NCBI RefSeq assembly: GCF_014333615.1
Contig: NZ_JACSCY010000013.1
Coordinates: 1-64,000, forward strand
Origin: Hymenobacter citatus
GTDB taxonomy: Bacteria; Bacteroidota; Bacteroidia; Cytophagales; Hymenobacteraceae
DNA length: 64,000 nt
Reading direction: 5' to 3'
The notes beneath the pieces are model-generated. The model saw nothing but the letters and a program-made list of their open reading frames with translations, did no database searches and had not been told where the DNA came from. Both the position numbers and the translations under genes were made by a program. This document shows, in pieces, positions 8,545 through 18,396 of this stretch; the first letter of the stretch is position 1, and each line of letters opens with the position of its first letter.

Positions 8545-8575
8545 CAAAAAACCCCAGCAATTGGAGTTACTGGGG
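8545..8575 (-). terminator. Terminator of the FNR-like regulator gene
   Basis: On the minus strand CCCCAG(T)AA, a 6-base loop and TT(G)CTGGGG are followed at once by a run of T (8551-8546). Confidence 0.72.
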
Positions 8576-8634
8576 GCATATACGCAAACACTAAAAAAAG
8601 GGTTTTATAAAAAATAAAAAAGATAGTTTTACCA

Positions 8635-9348
8635 TTACTCATAAAGTGCCGAGAGTCGTGTGAGCTTCTCCAAGTTCAGAATCGTAATACGGCTACCGTA
8701 TGTTGCTACCAGGCCCTCTTCCCGGAATTCCGACAGGAGCCGACTCACCGTTTCTTTGGCAGTACTCGTTAGTGCCGCCAAGTCTTCACGCGTGACAGGA
8801 ATGCTAAAGCGCATTTCCGTGGCCGGTTGAAATAGATCGTGTAGCAACAATAAGGCTTCGGCCAGCCGACCACGTACAGGCTTGAAAGCGGCATGCATCA
8901 TTCGCTCTTCCATCCTACCTAAATCCTTGGCTAACAGCTTAGTAAGCTCAATTGAGAATTGTGGATTTTGCCCAATTATGCTAAAGAAATCGGGGCGGGG
9001 GATAAGACATACCACGCAGTCGCTGAGGGCTATAGCAGAGGTAGTGGCTGTGTTACCCACCATTAGCGAGCGGTAGCCTAGGGCATCGCCTTCCTGTGCC
9101 AGGCGCATAATCTGCTCCTTGCCGTCGCTGCTGACGCGCGATACTTTCACTTTGCCCTGATGAATGCAGTACAATCCGGGTAGGCGATTATTCGTCTGAA
9201 AAATGCTTTGCCCCTTCTTGTAGTACTGCGAAATTTTGCTGGTAGAAATCAATTCTAATTCCTCCTTTTGGCATGTGCCCATGAGGGATTGAGTCAAATA
9301 AGGGCAATTCTGGCAACTAGTAGGCGCGGTCTGATACGGTACTGCCAT
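8635..9348 (-). CDS. Crp/Fnr-family transcription regulator with N-terminal Cys cluster
   Basis: 237 residues: cyclic-nucleotide-binding-type beta barrel (about 40-125), dimer helix, and a C-terminal winged helix with the recognition helix ETVSRLLSEF (199-208). The E-x-x-S-R pattern is that of E. coli FNR and predicts binding to TTGAT-N4-ATCAA. Cys12, Cys15, Cys26 and Cys111/Cys114 could bind an iron-sulfur cluster as in FNR, although spacing differs (FNR has 20, 23, 29, 122). Two matching boxes lie just downstream, in front of the Roadblock cluster. Oxygen or redox sensing is therefore plausible but not proven. Confidence 0.85.
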   Translation of the reverse strand: MAVPYQTAPTSCQNCPYLTQSLMGTCQKEELELISTSKISQYYKKGQSIFQTNNRLPGLYCIHQGKVKVSRVSSDGKEQIMRLAQEGDALGYRSLMVGNTATTSAIALSDCVVCLIPRPDFFSIIGQNPQFSIELTKLLAKDLGRMEERMMHAAFKPVRGRLAEALLLLHDLFQPATEMRFSIPVTREDLAALTSTAKETVSRLLSEFREEGLVATYGSRITILNLEKLTRLSALYE

Positions 9349-9477
9349 AGGAAAATCACTTTGCTCAAAGCCTCATACAATGCCCATGTGGGCCGTTTAT
9401 AAGAAGCTGAATAGCTAAAATGATACCATCCACGTAATTCACTCATTATCAATACAGAACGCCAAACACCGTTTCCC

Positions 9478-11142
9478 TTATTCAACCAGCACTCCTACAT
9501 AGTAATTGAAGGTATCTACCTCCACATTGTCGCGGGTGGCACCGGATAAGGTCACGGGTTGCAGACGGGTAGTAGGCGTGATGAATTGATACTCGCCACC
9601 CTTGGTCCGAACCCGCACGGGCATGGCAAAGCCGGGCACATCAGCAATCCAGCGGGCCAGTAGCTGGTTCTGCTCTACCCGCATTTCCAGCACGGGTAGG
9701 GAGGCGTGGCGCAGGTACTGATCGAAGATGGGCGTGAGGTCGCGGCCGGTTTGCTGGTTGAAATAGTTGATGATCTGCGCCGTGGTGACGGTCTGGTGAT
9801 AGAATGTCTGGCCCAGGCCGCGTAGCAGCTGCCGCCACTTGGCGTCGTCGTTGATGGTGGTGCGCAGCATGTTGAGCATGTTGGCGCCTTTATCGTACAT
9901 GTCGCCAGAGCCTTCGGTATTTACACCGTAGGGGCCAATGATGGGTTTATCGTTCTGGATGTTGCGACGCTGGCCGTGCAGGTATTCCTGCCCCGCCTGC
10001 TTGCCAAACATCGTTTCCACAAACAACGATTCGGAGTAGGTAGTAAACGACTCGTGTACCCACATATCGGCAATATCTTTGGTGGTGATGTTGTTGCCGA
10101 ACCACTCGTGGCCACTTTCGTGGATGATGATGAAGTCCCATTTGTCGCCCCAGCCCGTGCCCGAGCGGTCGTGGCCAAGGTAGCCGTTGAGGTACTTGTT
10201 GCCATAGGCCACCGCGCTCTGATGCTCCATACCCAGATGCGGCGCATCAATGAGCTTGTAGCCGTCTTCGTAGAAAGGGTAGGGGCCGAACCAGCTTTCC
10301 ATCGATTTCAGCATGGGCTTCACGTTGGCCGCAAATTGCTTTTTGGCCTTCGCCAGGTTTTCAGGTAACACCCAGTAGTCGAGCGTCAGCTTGCCTTTCT
10401 CGCCCTGGTAGGTGTCGCCGAAGTACTGGAAGTCGCCCACATTCAGGGCCACATCGTAATTATTGATGGGATTGCGCACGGCCCAATCGAAACGGGTAGC
10501 ACCGTCTTTTAGGGTAGTAACCTTACGCAAGCGACCGTTCGACACATCTTTCAGGCCCTTGGGTACCGTCACGCTGATCAGCATGCTGTCTACCTCATCA
10601 GCTTGCTGATCTTTGTTGGGCCACCAGATGCTGGCACCTACCCCCTGGCAGGCCGAAGCTACCCAGGGTTTGCCGGCCGCATCTTGGGCGTAGACCAAGC
10701 CGCCGTCCCAAGGCGCGCGCTCGGCTACGGTAGGCTGACCAGAGTAATACACTGTAAATTCCTCGCGGTTACCCTGTTTGATAGGCTGCGGGAAGGTGAC
10801 AAACACCGCGTTGGCCTCGCGGGTGAACGGCACCGATTTGCCCTTATACTCAACCTTTTCTACCGTTAAGTTGGCAAACAGGTCGAACTGCAAACGCGTG
10901 AAGTCTCGCGTAGCCGTGAACCGGAATAGGTTGCTGCCGCTCAGAAACCGCTTGGCTGGGTCCAGGCGCACATCGAGATGGTAGTAGTTCAGGTCGTAGC
11001 AGGTACGCAGGGGGCTGTCGATGTTGCCGCGGAGCGAGTCGGCGCGGGTGAAAGCGGCGGGTTTGGGTTGCAGCAGTTGGGCCGAAGCGGCGCTGGACAG
11101 GCTCAGTCCGGCAGCCAGCAGAATACCATGAGAAAGACGCAT
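9478..11142 (-). CDS. M1-family zinc metallopeptidase, secreted
   Basis: About 554 residues from the ATG at 11142, which gives a clean signal peptide (MRLSHGILLAAGLSLSSAAS-AQ). The zinc site is HESGHEWF (HExxH near residue 330) with a downstream helix containing the third ligand Glu (WVHESFTTYSE). The substrate-binding block reads GMEHQSAVAYG instead of GAMEN, a variant common in bacterial M1 enzymes. The N-terminal beta domain (YHLDVRLDPAKRFLSGSN) is typical of M1. Expected to trim peptides in the periplasm. A long palindromic repeat separates it from the carbamoyltransferase gene upstream. Confidence 0.92.
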   Translation of the reverse strand: MRLSHGILLAAGLSLSSAASAQLLQPKPAAFTRADSLRGNIDSPLRTCYDLNYYHLDVRLDPAKRFLSGSNLFRFTATRDFTRLQFDLFANLTVEKVEYKGKSVPFTREANAVFVTFPQPIKQGNREEFTVYYSGQPTVAERAPWDGGLVYAQDAAGKPWVASACQGVGASIWWPNKDQQADEVDSMLISVTVPKGLKDVSNGRLRKVTTLKDGATRFDWAVRNPINNYDVALNVGDFQYFGDTYQGEKGKLTLDYWVLPENLAKAKKQFAANVKPMLKSMESWFGPYPFYEDGYKLIDAPHLGMEHQSAVAYGNKYLNGYLGHDRSGTGWGDKWDFIIIHESGHEWFGNNITTKDIADMWVHESFTTYSESLFVETMFGKQAGQEYLHGQRRNIQNDKPIIGPYGVNTEGSGDMYDKGANMLNMLRTTINDDAKWRQLLRGLGQTFYHQTVTTAQIINYFNQQTGRDLTPIFDQYLRHASLPVLEMRVEQNQLLARWIADVPGFAMPVRVRTKGGEYQFITPTTRLQPVTLSGATRDNVEVDTFNYYVGVLVE

Positions 11143-11171
11143 AGGGGCAAGGTAGGCAAGATTAGGCTGAC

Positions 11172-11255
11172 GGTTGTCATTCCGAGCGTAGCGAGGAATC
11201 TGAGTATGTAGTCGTACAACTCTTCCGATTCTTCGCTCTACTTGGAATGACAACC
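11172..11255. repeat. Palindromic repeat R1
   Basis: The outer 12 bases GGTTGTCATTCC and GGAATGACAACC are perfect complements; inside, arms pair with gaps (GAGCGTAGCGAGGAATC against GATTCTTCGCTC). Belongs to the family whose ends read YGTCATNCYGAGC. It begins right at the stop codon of the carbamoyltransferase gene. Confidence 0.8.
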
Positions 11256-12970
11256 TACTGCTTCCGCAGCAAAAACGGCCCCAGCACCAGCGCATCCAGT
11301 CCCGACTGGAAGTAGCAGTCTAGTGCGTCGGCCGGCGACTCCACCAGGGGCATGCCATTGACGTTGAACGACGTATTGAGCAACACCGGCACACCGCGTC
11401 GTTGCTCAAACGCCAGTAATAGTTGATGAAACAGCGGATTATCAGCGGCGCGCACGGTTTGCAGGCGGCTTGTCCCATCGTCGTGCGTCACGGCGGGTAG
11501 GCGCAGGTGCATCTCAGGCCGTAGCGAAAAAACCCGCTCCATGAAGTAGGACGTTTCGCCGGCGGGAAGCCCGAAAAACTCGTGCTGGCGTTCCTCGGGT
11601 ACGGCCGGCGCAAAGGGCCGGAAGGCCTCGCGGTGCTTCACGCTGGCATTCACGCGCGCCTGCATACTGGGGAGGGTAGGGTCGGCCAGGATGCTACGGT
11701 GCCCCAATGCCCGCTGTCCCAGCTCCGACGCTCCCTGAAACCAGCCTACCACTTGGCCAGCAGCCAGCAGATTGGCCGTGGCAGCTATTAGGTCTGTGGG
11801 GCGCTCGTGGGGTAGGCGGCGGCGGTGCAGCTCAGCAGCTATTTCCACTTCCTCATACACGCGGCCAAAGAAATTGTGCCGGGCGGCCTTTCCGGTGCCG
11901 GGCGCGTTACCCGTCAGATACCGGAAACCATACAAGGCGCTACCCACGCTGATACCAGTGTCATCGGGTGTGCCACCAATGAAGATTTCCTGGTAGGGCG
12001 TGTGGTGGCGCAGCTTGCCGTTAAGCACCGAATTCATCAGCACGCCTCCGCCCAGCACCACGCGCCGCTGGCCGGTTTGGGCGTGTAGGGTGGTCAATAG
12101 CTCGAATACTACCTCTTCCGTAATGCGCTGCACAGCCGCCACAATATCGTATTCGCGCTGCGTAAGCGGTGCGCCGATGGGTAGGGCCGGGCCTAACAGA
12201 GCTTCGAGCTTAGGCGAATAATAATGGGGCGTGAAAAACAGGAAAAACTCAAAATAGCGCAGGTCGATTTCGTAATGAAGCCCATCTACAGTGATGAGCG
12301 GGCGCAGTGCATCATAGTACGTACGCCAGTTGCCGCGCGCCGCCAGCGCCATCACCTTCCACTCATCACTATTAGGCCGAAACCCGAGGAAATCGGTGAA
12401 AGCGGCGTAGAACAGGCCCAGCGAATGCGGTGTGCGGTTAGTAGCCAATTCGTGCACCGTGCCACCCTGGGCAGTACCCAGCAGCCCGGTGGTGGTTTCG
12501 CCAAAGCCATCGGCCACCAAGAAATCAGCTTCACCGCCAAATCCTGACTGCCACAGCGCGTTGGCTAGGTGTGCCTGATGATGATCTACATAGTGCAGGC
12601 GCGTAGTGTTACCCAGTTCGCCGAACAGTGTCTGCTGTATGTCGCGCACGTCGGTGCGTAGGGCCGCTAGTTCCTGAAGCGTCAGTTGGGCCAGCTGGCT
12701 CCGGTCGCGCAAGGCTTCGGTGGTGGTAAGGGTCGGCTGCGCAAGATAGAGCGCGGGGTTCCAGCCTACGAAAACGTCGGTGATGTCCGTAATCTTCCGA
12801 CCTGCGGCGGCGCAGCAGTAGGCAACCGCCCGACGCGGAAACGACTTATCCTGCTTCATGCGGGAAAGGCGCTCCTCGGCAATGGCTACCTGCACTTGCC
12901 CATCGGGACTCAGCAAACACGCGGAGGCATGAAAGCCGCTGCAATTAATCCCCAGAATAACGTGCTCCAC
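11255..12970 (-). CDS. Carbamoyltransferase, NodU/CmcH family
   Basis: 571 residues, GTG start. The N-terminal Kae1-like half begins ILGINCSGFHASACLL and holds YVDHHQAHLANALWQSGF, with metal-binding His; the C-terminal half has WFQGASELGQRALGHRSIL and PVLLNTSFNVNGMPLV, hallmarks of this family. Such enzymes use carbamoyl phosphate and ATP to carbamoylate hydroxyl groups of sugars or natural products. No biosynthetic cluster surrounds it, so the acceptor is unknown. It stands alone. Confidence 0.92.
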   Translation of the reverse strand: MEHVILGINCSGFHASACLLSPDGQVQVAIAEERLSRMKQDKSFPRRAVAYCCAAAGRKITDITDVFVGWNPALYLAQPTLTTTEALRDRSQLAQLTLQELAALRTDVRDIQQTLFGELGNTTRLHYVDHHQAHLANALWQSGFGGEADFLVADGFGETTTGLLGTAQGGTVHELATNRTPHSLGLFYAAFTDFLGFRPNSDEWKVMALAARGNWRTYYDALRPLITVDGLHYEIDLRYFEFFLFFTPHYYSPKLEALLGPALPIGAPLTQREYDIVAAVQRITEEVVFELLTTLHAQTGQRRVVLGGGVLMNSVLNGKLRHHTPYQEIFIGGTPDDTGISVGSALYGFRYLTGNAPGTGKAARHNFFGRVYEEVEIAAELHRRRLPHERPTDLIAATANLLAAGQVVGWFQGASELGQRALGHRSILADPTLPSMQARVNASVKHREAFRPFAPAVPEERQHEFFGLPAGETSYFMERVFSLRPEMHLRLPAVTHDDGTSRLQTVRAADNPLFHQLLLAFEQRRGVPVLLNTSFNVNGMPLVESPADALDCYFQSGLDALVLGPFLLRKQ

Positions 12971-13258
12971 AGGTAGTAAAAAAATAACAAAACGAAACCC
13001 GGCTCTAAAATAGAGCTTCTGGGAGCTATGCTGGCAGTACGAAGCAGTAATGGCACTCCATTCTTCCGTAATCAGCTACTCAGTAGCAACTTATCATCTT
13101 GCTTTAATCTCAACCGCCGAAACTCATCAATAAAACTTTATTAATAATATATATGATTTTTAAGCTAAATCATTTGTATCTTCGTTGCTGCAACCCCCAC
13201 GCAATAATCACGTATCCCGGAAGTACAATTATCCACAACCAACCTTTTCCTGACCGCT

Positions 13259-13615
13259 ATGGCTACTACCACTTTGCCCGACATCCGTACGGAAGGGGAC
13301 ATTAAGACGCTGGTCGATTCTTTTTGTCAGCACCTCTACAACGACGAAGTACTGGCCCCGGCATTTAATGCCATGGCGCGTATTCACTGGCCCTACCACC
13401 TCACCTCCATGTATCAATATTGGAGCAGCACGTTGCTGAGTGGCAGAACGGATGTCAACGGCGAAGCCATTCCCCACAACCTAGTTCTACCAGTTACTAG
13501 TCCCAACTTCCAACGTTGGGTGAATCTATTTTACGGTACGGTGGCAGAGCACTTCTCCGGTTCCAAGGCCGAGGAAGCCAAACTCAAAATGATGAGCATG
13601 GCATCGGGTGCCTAG
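13259..13615 (+). CDS. Truncated haemoglobin, group III type
   Basis: 118 residues, a compact 2-on-2 globin. It shows the group III pattern: an N-terminal helix DIKTLVDSFCQHLYND, then HWPYHLTSMYQYWSSTLLS, the proximal-His region IPHNLVLPVTSPNFQRW and a C-terminal VNLFYGTVAEHFSG helix. Group III globins bind O2 or NO at a haem; their cell role is mostly unsettled. An A/T-rich region upstream has a weak -7-like TATCTTCG at about 13177. It is convergent with sucB, with a strong shared terminator between. Confidence 0.85.
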   Translation: MATTTLPDIRTEGDIKTLVDSFCQHLYNDEVLAPAFNAMARIHWPYHLTSMYQYWSSTLLSGRTDVNGEAIPHNLVLPVTSPNFQRWVNLFYGTVAEHFSGSKAEEAKLKMMSMASGA

Positions 13616-13630
13616 TCTGCTTGGAGCTAC

Positions 13631-13684
13631 ACACAAAAGAAAGCGGCCGCTCACCAGATGGTGAGCGGCCGCTTTCTTTTGTGT
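13631..13684. terminator. Perfect bidirectional terminator, globin/sucB
   Basis: A 25-base perfect stem (13631-13655 with 13660-13684) with a 4-base loop. Outer bases are A-rich on one side and T-rich on the other, so it can end transcripts from both convergent genes. Confidence 0.85.
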
Positions 13685-13692
13685 GTTATGCC

Positions 13693-15342
13693 TTACACAC
13701 CCAATAGCAGACGCGTGGGGTCTTCGAGCAGCTCTTTCACGCGTACCAAGAACGATACCGACTCGCGGCCGTCGATGATACGGTGGTCGTAGCTCAGGGC
13801 CAGATACATCATAGGGCGAACCACTACCTGTCCGTTCTCGGCCACAGGGCGCTGGATGATGTTATGCATCCCCAGAATAGCTGACTGCGGTGCGTTGATG
13901 ATAGGCGTGCTCATCATAGAGCCAAACACGCCGCCGTTGGTGATGGTGAACGTGCCGCCGGTCATCTGCTCGATGGTCAGCTTGTTGTCGCGGGCCAAGC
14001 CAGCGAGGCGCACAATTTCCTTCTCAATACCATCAAACGACAGTTCCTCGGCATTGCGAATCACGGGCACTACCAGGCCCTTAGGGGCTGATACGGCAAT
14101 GCTGATGTCGCAGAAGTCGTTGTATACGATGTCGCCACCGTCGATTTGCGCATTTACAGCGGGCCACTCTTTCAGGGCTACGCACACAGCTTTGGTGAAG
14201 AACGACATAAAGCCGAGACCTACCGAGTGCTTCTCCTTGAACTTGTCTTTGAACTTGCTGCGCAGGTCCATAATCGGCTGCATGTTCACCTCGTTGAAGG
14301 TGGTGAGCATGGCCGTTTCGTTTTTCACCGATACCAGGCGGCGGGCTACCGTCTTGCGCAGGTTGCTCATCCGCTCGCGGCGCGAGTTGCGGTTGCCAGC
14401 ATCGGATGCTTCTATTTTGGCTGGTGCAGAGGCTGCGGGTGCAGGAGTTGCTTGTGGGGCGGGCGCAGCGGGCTTCGCTTGCGCGTTCTGTGCGTCTTCC
14501 TTGGTGATGCGGCCGTCGCGGCCGGTGCCTTGCACGTCGGCGGCGTTGATGCCTTTTTCGCCGAGGATTTTGCCGGCAGCCGGCGAGGGCGTACCCGTGG
14601 CGTAGGATGTAGTGCCGTTGCTGGCGGCAGGTTGCGACGTTGCAGGTGCAGCTTGCGCGGCGGCTGGAGCTGCAGCAGGAGCCGCTGGAGCGCCACTGCC
14701 ACTACCTTCGATGCGTGCTACCACAGTACCAATAGCAATGGTTTCGCCTTCGCTCACGGCATGGCGCAGGGTGCCGGCCGCTTCGGCGGGCAGCTCAAAC
14801 GTAGCTTTGTCCGATTCCAGCTCGGCAATTACCTCATCACGGTCCACTTGGGCACCGTCGGGCTTTAGCCATTTCGATACGGTTACTTCCGTGATGGATT
14901 CACCTACGGCCGGAATCTTCATTTCGGTAGCGCCACCACCGCTGGGAGTTTCAGCAGGAGCTGCATCCGCTGTTGCGCTACCTTCCGGCGTACCTCCGTA
15001 GCCGGCTTGGTCGCTGGCTGCGGGGTTTTCTTCACCTTTGGAAATAGGGTCGTTTGAGGGCGCGGCCGCAGGTGTTGACGCCGATGCAGCGCTTACGGCC
15101 GGGGCATCGGCACCACCGATTTCGGCAATGGTAGCACCAATGCCAATGGTTTCGCCTTCAACCACCCGGATGCTCAGCGTGCCATCGGCTTCGGCGGGCA
15201 ACTCAAATGTAGCCTTGTCCGATTCCAGCTCGGCAATGATTTCGTCGCGTTTTACGGCTTCACCGTCTTTTTTCAACCATTTGGCAATGGTTACTTCCGT
15301 AATGGATTCGCCAACGGCGGGTATCTTGATTTCCAGACCCAT
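13693..15342 (-). CDS. sucB: 2-oxoglutarate dehydrogenase E2, dihydrolipoyl succinyltransferase
   Basis: 549 residues. There are two lipoyl domains, about 1-77 and 140-218, each with the lipoylated Lys in [15 protein letters not shown]. Ala/Pro-rich linkers follow, then the E1/E3-binding domain around 255-295, then the catalytic domain with [13 protein letters not shown] (His and Asp of HxxxDG) near the end. E2 moves the succinyl group to CoA in the TCA cycle. Two lipoyl domains make it longer than the classical one-lipoyl E2o of about 400 residues. It is downstream of sucA, 90 bases apart. Confidence 0.95.
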   Translation of the reverse strand: MGLEIKIPAVGESITEVTIAKWLKKDGEAVKRDEIIAELESDKATFELPAEADGTLSIRVVEGETIGIGATIAEIGGADAPAVSAASASTPAAAPSNDPISKGEENPAASDQAGYGGTPEGSATADAAPAETPSGGGATEMKIPAVGESITEVTVSKWLKPDGAQVDRDEVIAELESDKATFELPAEAAGTLRHAVSEGETIAIGTVVARIEGSGSGAPAAPAAAPAAAQAAPATSQPAASNGTTSYATGTPSPAAGKILGEKGINAADVQGTGRDGRITKEDAQNAQAKPAAPAPQATPAPAASAPAKIEASDAGNRNSRRERMSNLRKTVARRLVSVKNETAMLTTFNEVNMQPIMDLRSKFKDKFKEKHSVGLGFMSFFTKAVCVALKEWPAVNAQIDGGDIVYNDFCDISIAVSAPKGLVVPVIRNAEELSFDGIEKEIVRLAGLARDNKLTIEQMTGGTFTITNGGVFGSMMSTPIINAPQSAILGMHNIIQRPVAENGQVVVRPMMYLALSYDHRIIDGRESVSFLVRVKELLEDPTRLLLGV

Positions 15343-15385
15343 AGGTGGGAGAGTTAGGGGTTATGGCTTAGTAGGATGCGTATTT

Positions 15386-15422
15386 CTACCCAGTTGCTAG
15401 CTATCAGCTAGCAACTGGGTAG
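15386..15422 (-). other. Hairpin between sucA and sucB
   Basis: A 16-base perfect stem (15386-15401 with 15407-15422) and a 5-base loop, in the 90-base gap inside the sucA-sucB unit. No T run follows on the minus strand, so it looks more like an RNA-processing or stability hairpin than a terminator. Confidence 0.7.
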
Positions 15423-15431
15423 GCTACTGAA

Positions 15432-18365
15432 TTAATCGGCCTTCTTGGCTTCTTCTACGGTTTCCTTGATGTTCTCGTCGGCCACAGCTTCGCGGGGCTT
15501 GTCGAAGGCCCGTGCTACCAACTCTTTTTGCTCCTTCACGTGCACTTTATTGTAGCCGGTAGCAGGCGAGGCCGAGGCTTTACGCGCTACCACGTCTTCC
15601 AACTCGCGGCGCATGAAGCGCAGCAGGTAGTTCCAGTAGCCCATGTTTTCGGGCTCTTCCTGTACCCAGTAGATCTTGGCTTTGGGATACTTTGCCAGCT
15701 CGGCATCCAGCTGCTTTTTGGGGAAGGGGTGCAGCTGCTCCATCCGGATGATAGCCACATCGGTGCGGCCTGACTGCTGCTGCTCGTCCAGCAGATCGTA
15801 GTACACTTTGCCCGAGCACAGCAGCACGCGCTTCACCTTCTTGGCGTCGGCGTAGTCGTCACCGAGCACTTCTTCGAAGCGACCCGAAGTGAAGTCCTCT
15901 ACCGGCGACACGCACAGCGGGTGGCGCAGCATCGACTTCGGCGACATTACCACCAGGGGCTTGCGGAACTCCCAGGTCAGCTGCCGGCGCAGGGCGTGGA
16001 AGAAGTTGGCGGGCGTGGTGATGTTGGCTACCACGATGTTGTTCTCGGCGGCCAGTTGCAGGAAACGCTCGGGGCGGGCGTTGGAGTGCTCGGGGCCCTG
16101 GCCTTCGTAGCCGTGGGGCAGGAGCATCACCACGCCGTTCATGCGCTGCCACTTGCTTTCCGACGACACCACAAACTGGTCAATCATCGTTTGGGCGCCG
16201 TTAGCAAAGTCACCGAACTGGGCTTCCCATACCACCAGCGCGGTAGGATTCGCCATAGCGTAGCCAAACTCGAAGCCCAGCACCGCATACTCGCTCAGCA
16301 GCGAGTTGTAGATGCGCAGGTTTTCGTGGTCGCCTTTCAGGTGGTTAAGTGAGTTGTAAGGCGCCGAGGTTTCGGCGTCGTGCAACACGGCGTGGCGGTG
16401 CGAGAACGTGCCGCGCTGGCAGTCCTGGCCGCTCACGCGCACAATGTGGTTTTCGGTCAGCAACGAGCCGTAGGCCAGCAATTCGCCGGCAGCCCAGTTC
16501 AGCTGGCGCGTTTCGAAGAACATCTTGCGGCGCTCTTTCAGCAGGTTATCAATCTGCTTGAGCGGCTTGAAGCCCTCGGGCAGCGTGGTCAGCGCCTCGC
16601 CTACCTTCTGTACCGTCTCCTCGCTCACGCCCGTTTCCGGCGACTGCTCGAAGTCCTGGCCGCTGGCACGACGCAGGTTGCGCCACTCATTTTCCAGGGG
16701 CTGATACTTATAGGGTAGGGGCTGCTGTTTCACCTGGTCGAGGCGGGCTTGCAGCAGGTCGCGGAACTCGCGGTCCATCTGCTTGGCCAGCTCCGCGTCT
16801 ACGTCGCCGCGCTCTACCAGGCGGGCGTTGTAAATCTCGCGCGGGTTCTTGTGCTTCGAGATGATGTTGTAGAGGGTAGGCTGCGTGAACTTCGGCTCGT
16901 CCGACTCGTTGTGGCCGTGACGACGGTAGCACACCATATCCACAAAAATATCGGCGTGAAACTGCTGACGATACTCCGTGGCTAGACGTACGGCAAATAC
17001 CACGGCCTCGGGGTCGTCGCCGTTCACGTGAATCACTGGCGCGTCGATAATCTTCGCCAGATCGGTGCTATAGATAGAAGAGCGAGCGTCCTCAAAATCA
17101 GTAGTGAAGCCTACCTGGTTGTTGATAATAAAGTGGATGGTACCGCCCGTCTTGTAGCCTTCCAGCTGCGACATTTGCGTTACCTCGTACCCAATGCCTT
17201 GGCCGGCCAGCGCGGCATCGCCGTGAATGAGGATGGGTAGGATCTTGTGGTAGTCGTCCTGGTACTCGTGCTCAATTTTGGCGCGCACCAGGCCTTCTAC
17301 CACAGGGTTTACCGCCTCCAGGTGCGAGGGGTTGGGCGCCAGCTTCAGGTTTACCTGATGACCCGACTCGGTATCTACCTCCGACGAGTAGCCCATGTGG
17401 TACTTTACGTCGCCGTCGCCCATGGTCAGGTCGGGCTTGGCCGTACCCTCAAACTCCGAGAAAATCTGCTCGTACGTTTTGCCCATAATGTTGGCCAGCA
17501 CGTTCAGGCGGCCACGGTGCGCCATGCCAATCACTACCTCACGCACACCCAGCTCGGCACCTTTCTCGATGATGGCATCGAGGGCTGGAATGGCGGTTTC
17601 GCCGCCTTCCAGCGAGAAGCGCTTCTGCCCCAGAAACTTGGTGTGCAGGAAGTTCTCGAACACCACGGCTTCGTTCAGCTTGCGCAGAATCCGCTTTTTG
17701 TATTCCGGCGTTGGGTTGAAGTTCAGCGCGTCGTGCTCCGCTTTCGTGCGGAACCAGTCCAGCACCTGCGGGTCGCGGATGTACATGTACTCGAAGCCTA
17801 CTGTGCCCGTGTAGATGGACTGCAAGCCGGCAATGATTTCGCGCAGGGTAGGCGCGTCACCCAGCCCCAAGATGGAGCCGTTGCGGAAAGGCGTATCCAA
17901 ATCCGCCTCGCTCAGACCAAAGTTCGCCAGATCGAGGCGGGCTTTGCGGTCTTTGCGCTGGCGCACGGGGTTGGTTTTGGCCAACAGGTGGCCGCGGCTG
18001 CGGTAAGCGTAAATCAGGTTGCGTACGGCCGTTTCCTTGTCCGGCGCGGCCTCGTTGGTGTTGCGCAGCTTACCAGCATCGTCCGTCGAAGCCGAAGTAT
18101 GTAATACACCGTAGCCGGGGCGCTGCTCCGGAATGGCTTCCAGGGTAGGTGCAACGGGAGCAGGCGGCGTAGACGGAGTGGCCGTAGCCGCACCGTTGGT
18201 TGCCACAGGCGTCTCGCCATCAGCCGGATACTGCTGCGAGAAGTCGAAACCTTCGAAGAATTTTCGCCAGCCGAAATCTACCGAATCGGGGTTCTGCTTG
18301 TACGCCTGGTACAGCTGATCGATATACTCGCCGTGCGCATTGGCGATATAGGAGTAAGCATCCAT
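15432..18365 (-). CDS. sucA: 2-oxoglutarate dehydrogenase E1
   Basis: 977 residues, full length. The N-terminal YIDQLYQAYKQNPDSVDFGW block is the E2-binding part of the SucA family. The thiamine-diphosphate domain has IGMAHRGRLNVLANIMGK and HGDAALAGQGIGYE; the C-terminal transketolase-like domain has LPHGYEGQGPEHSNARPERF. It decarboxylates 2-oxoglutarate and succinylates the lipoyl arm of SucB. It is first in a two-gene unit with sucB and has a good Bacteroidota promoter directly upstream. Confidence 0.96.
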   Translation of the reverse strand: MDAYSYIANAHGEYIDQLYQAYKQNPDSVDFGWRKFFEGFDFSQQYPADGETPVATNGAATATPSTPPAPVAPTLEAIPEQRPGYGVLHTSASTDDAGKLRNTNEAAPDKETAVRNLIYAYRSRGHLLAKTNPVRQRKDRKARLDLANFGLSEADLDTPFRNGSILGLGDAPTLREIIAGLQSIYTGTVGFEYMYIRDPQVLDWFRTKAEHDALNFNPTPEYKKRILRKLNEAVVFENFLHTKFLGQKRFSLEGGETAIPALDAIIEKGAELGVREVVIGMAHRGRLNVLANIMGKTYEQIFSEFEGTAKPDLTMGDGDVKYHMGYSSEVDTESGHQVNLKLAPNPSHLEAVNPVVEGLVRAKIEHEYQDDYHKILPILIHGDAALAGQGIGYEVTQMSQLEGYKTGGTIHFIINNQVGFTTDFEDARSSIYSTDLAKIIDAPVIHVNGDDPEAVVFAVRLATEYRQQFHADIFVDMVCYRRHGHNESDEPKFTQPTLYNIISKHKNPREIYNARLVERGDVDAELAKQMDREFRDLLQARLDQVKQQPLPYKYQPLENEWRNLRRASGQDFEQSPETGVSEETVQKVGEALTTLPEGFKPLKQIDNLLKERRKMFFETRQLNWAAGELLAYGSLLTENHIVRVSGQDCQRGTFSHRHAVLHDAETSAPYNSLNHLKGDHENLRIYNSLLSEYAVLGFEFGYAMANPTALVVWEAQFGDFANGAQTMIDQFVVSSESKWQRMNGVVMLLPHGYEGQGPEHSNARPERFLQLAAENNIVVANITTPANFFHALRRQLTWEFRKPLVVMSPKSMLRHPLCVSPVEDFTSGRFEEVLGDDYADAKKVKRVLLCSGKVYYDLLDEQQQSGRTDVAIIRMEQLHPFPKKQLDAELAKYPKAKIYWVQEEPENMGYWNYLLRFMRRELEDVVARKASASPATGYNKVHVKEQKELVARAFDKPREAVADENIKETVEEAKKAD

Positions 18366-18396
18366 AGGTGGGGGTGAGGTAGGGGCGCTATGTAAG

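Larger units (their letters stand above)
8218..8634 (-). other. 417-base gap upstream of the Roadblock cluster
   Basis: No gene. From the right it holds the terminator of the FNR-like regulator (8545-8575), two FNR-type boxes (8428-8463), a palindrome CCTGATCAGG at 8286-8295, and the leader of the Roadblock cluster. I found no clear TAnnTTTG promoter on the minus strand here. Confidence 0.6.

Noticed and set aside
14146..14868. 240-residue frame on the plus strand
   Set aside because: Antisense to the lipoyl and linker region of sucB; low-complexity product.
17247..18104. 285-residue frame on the plus strand
   Set aside because: Antisense shadow of sucA, a clear essential-pathway gene.
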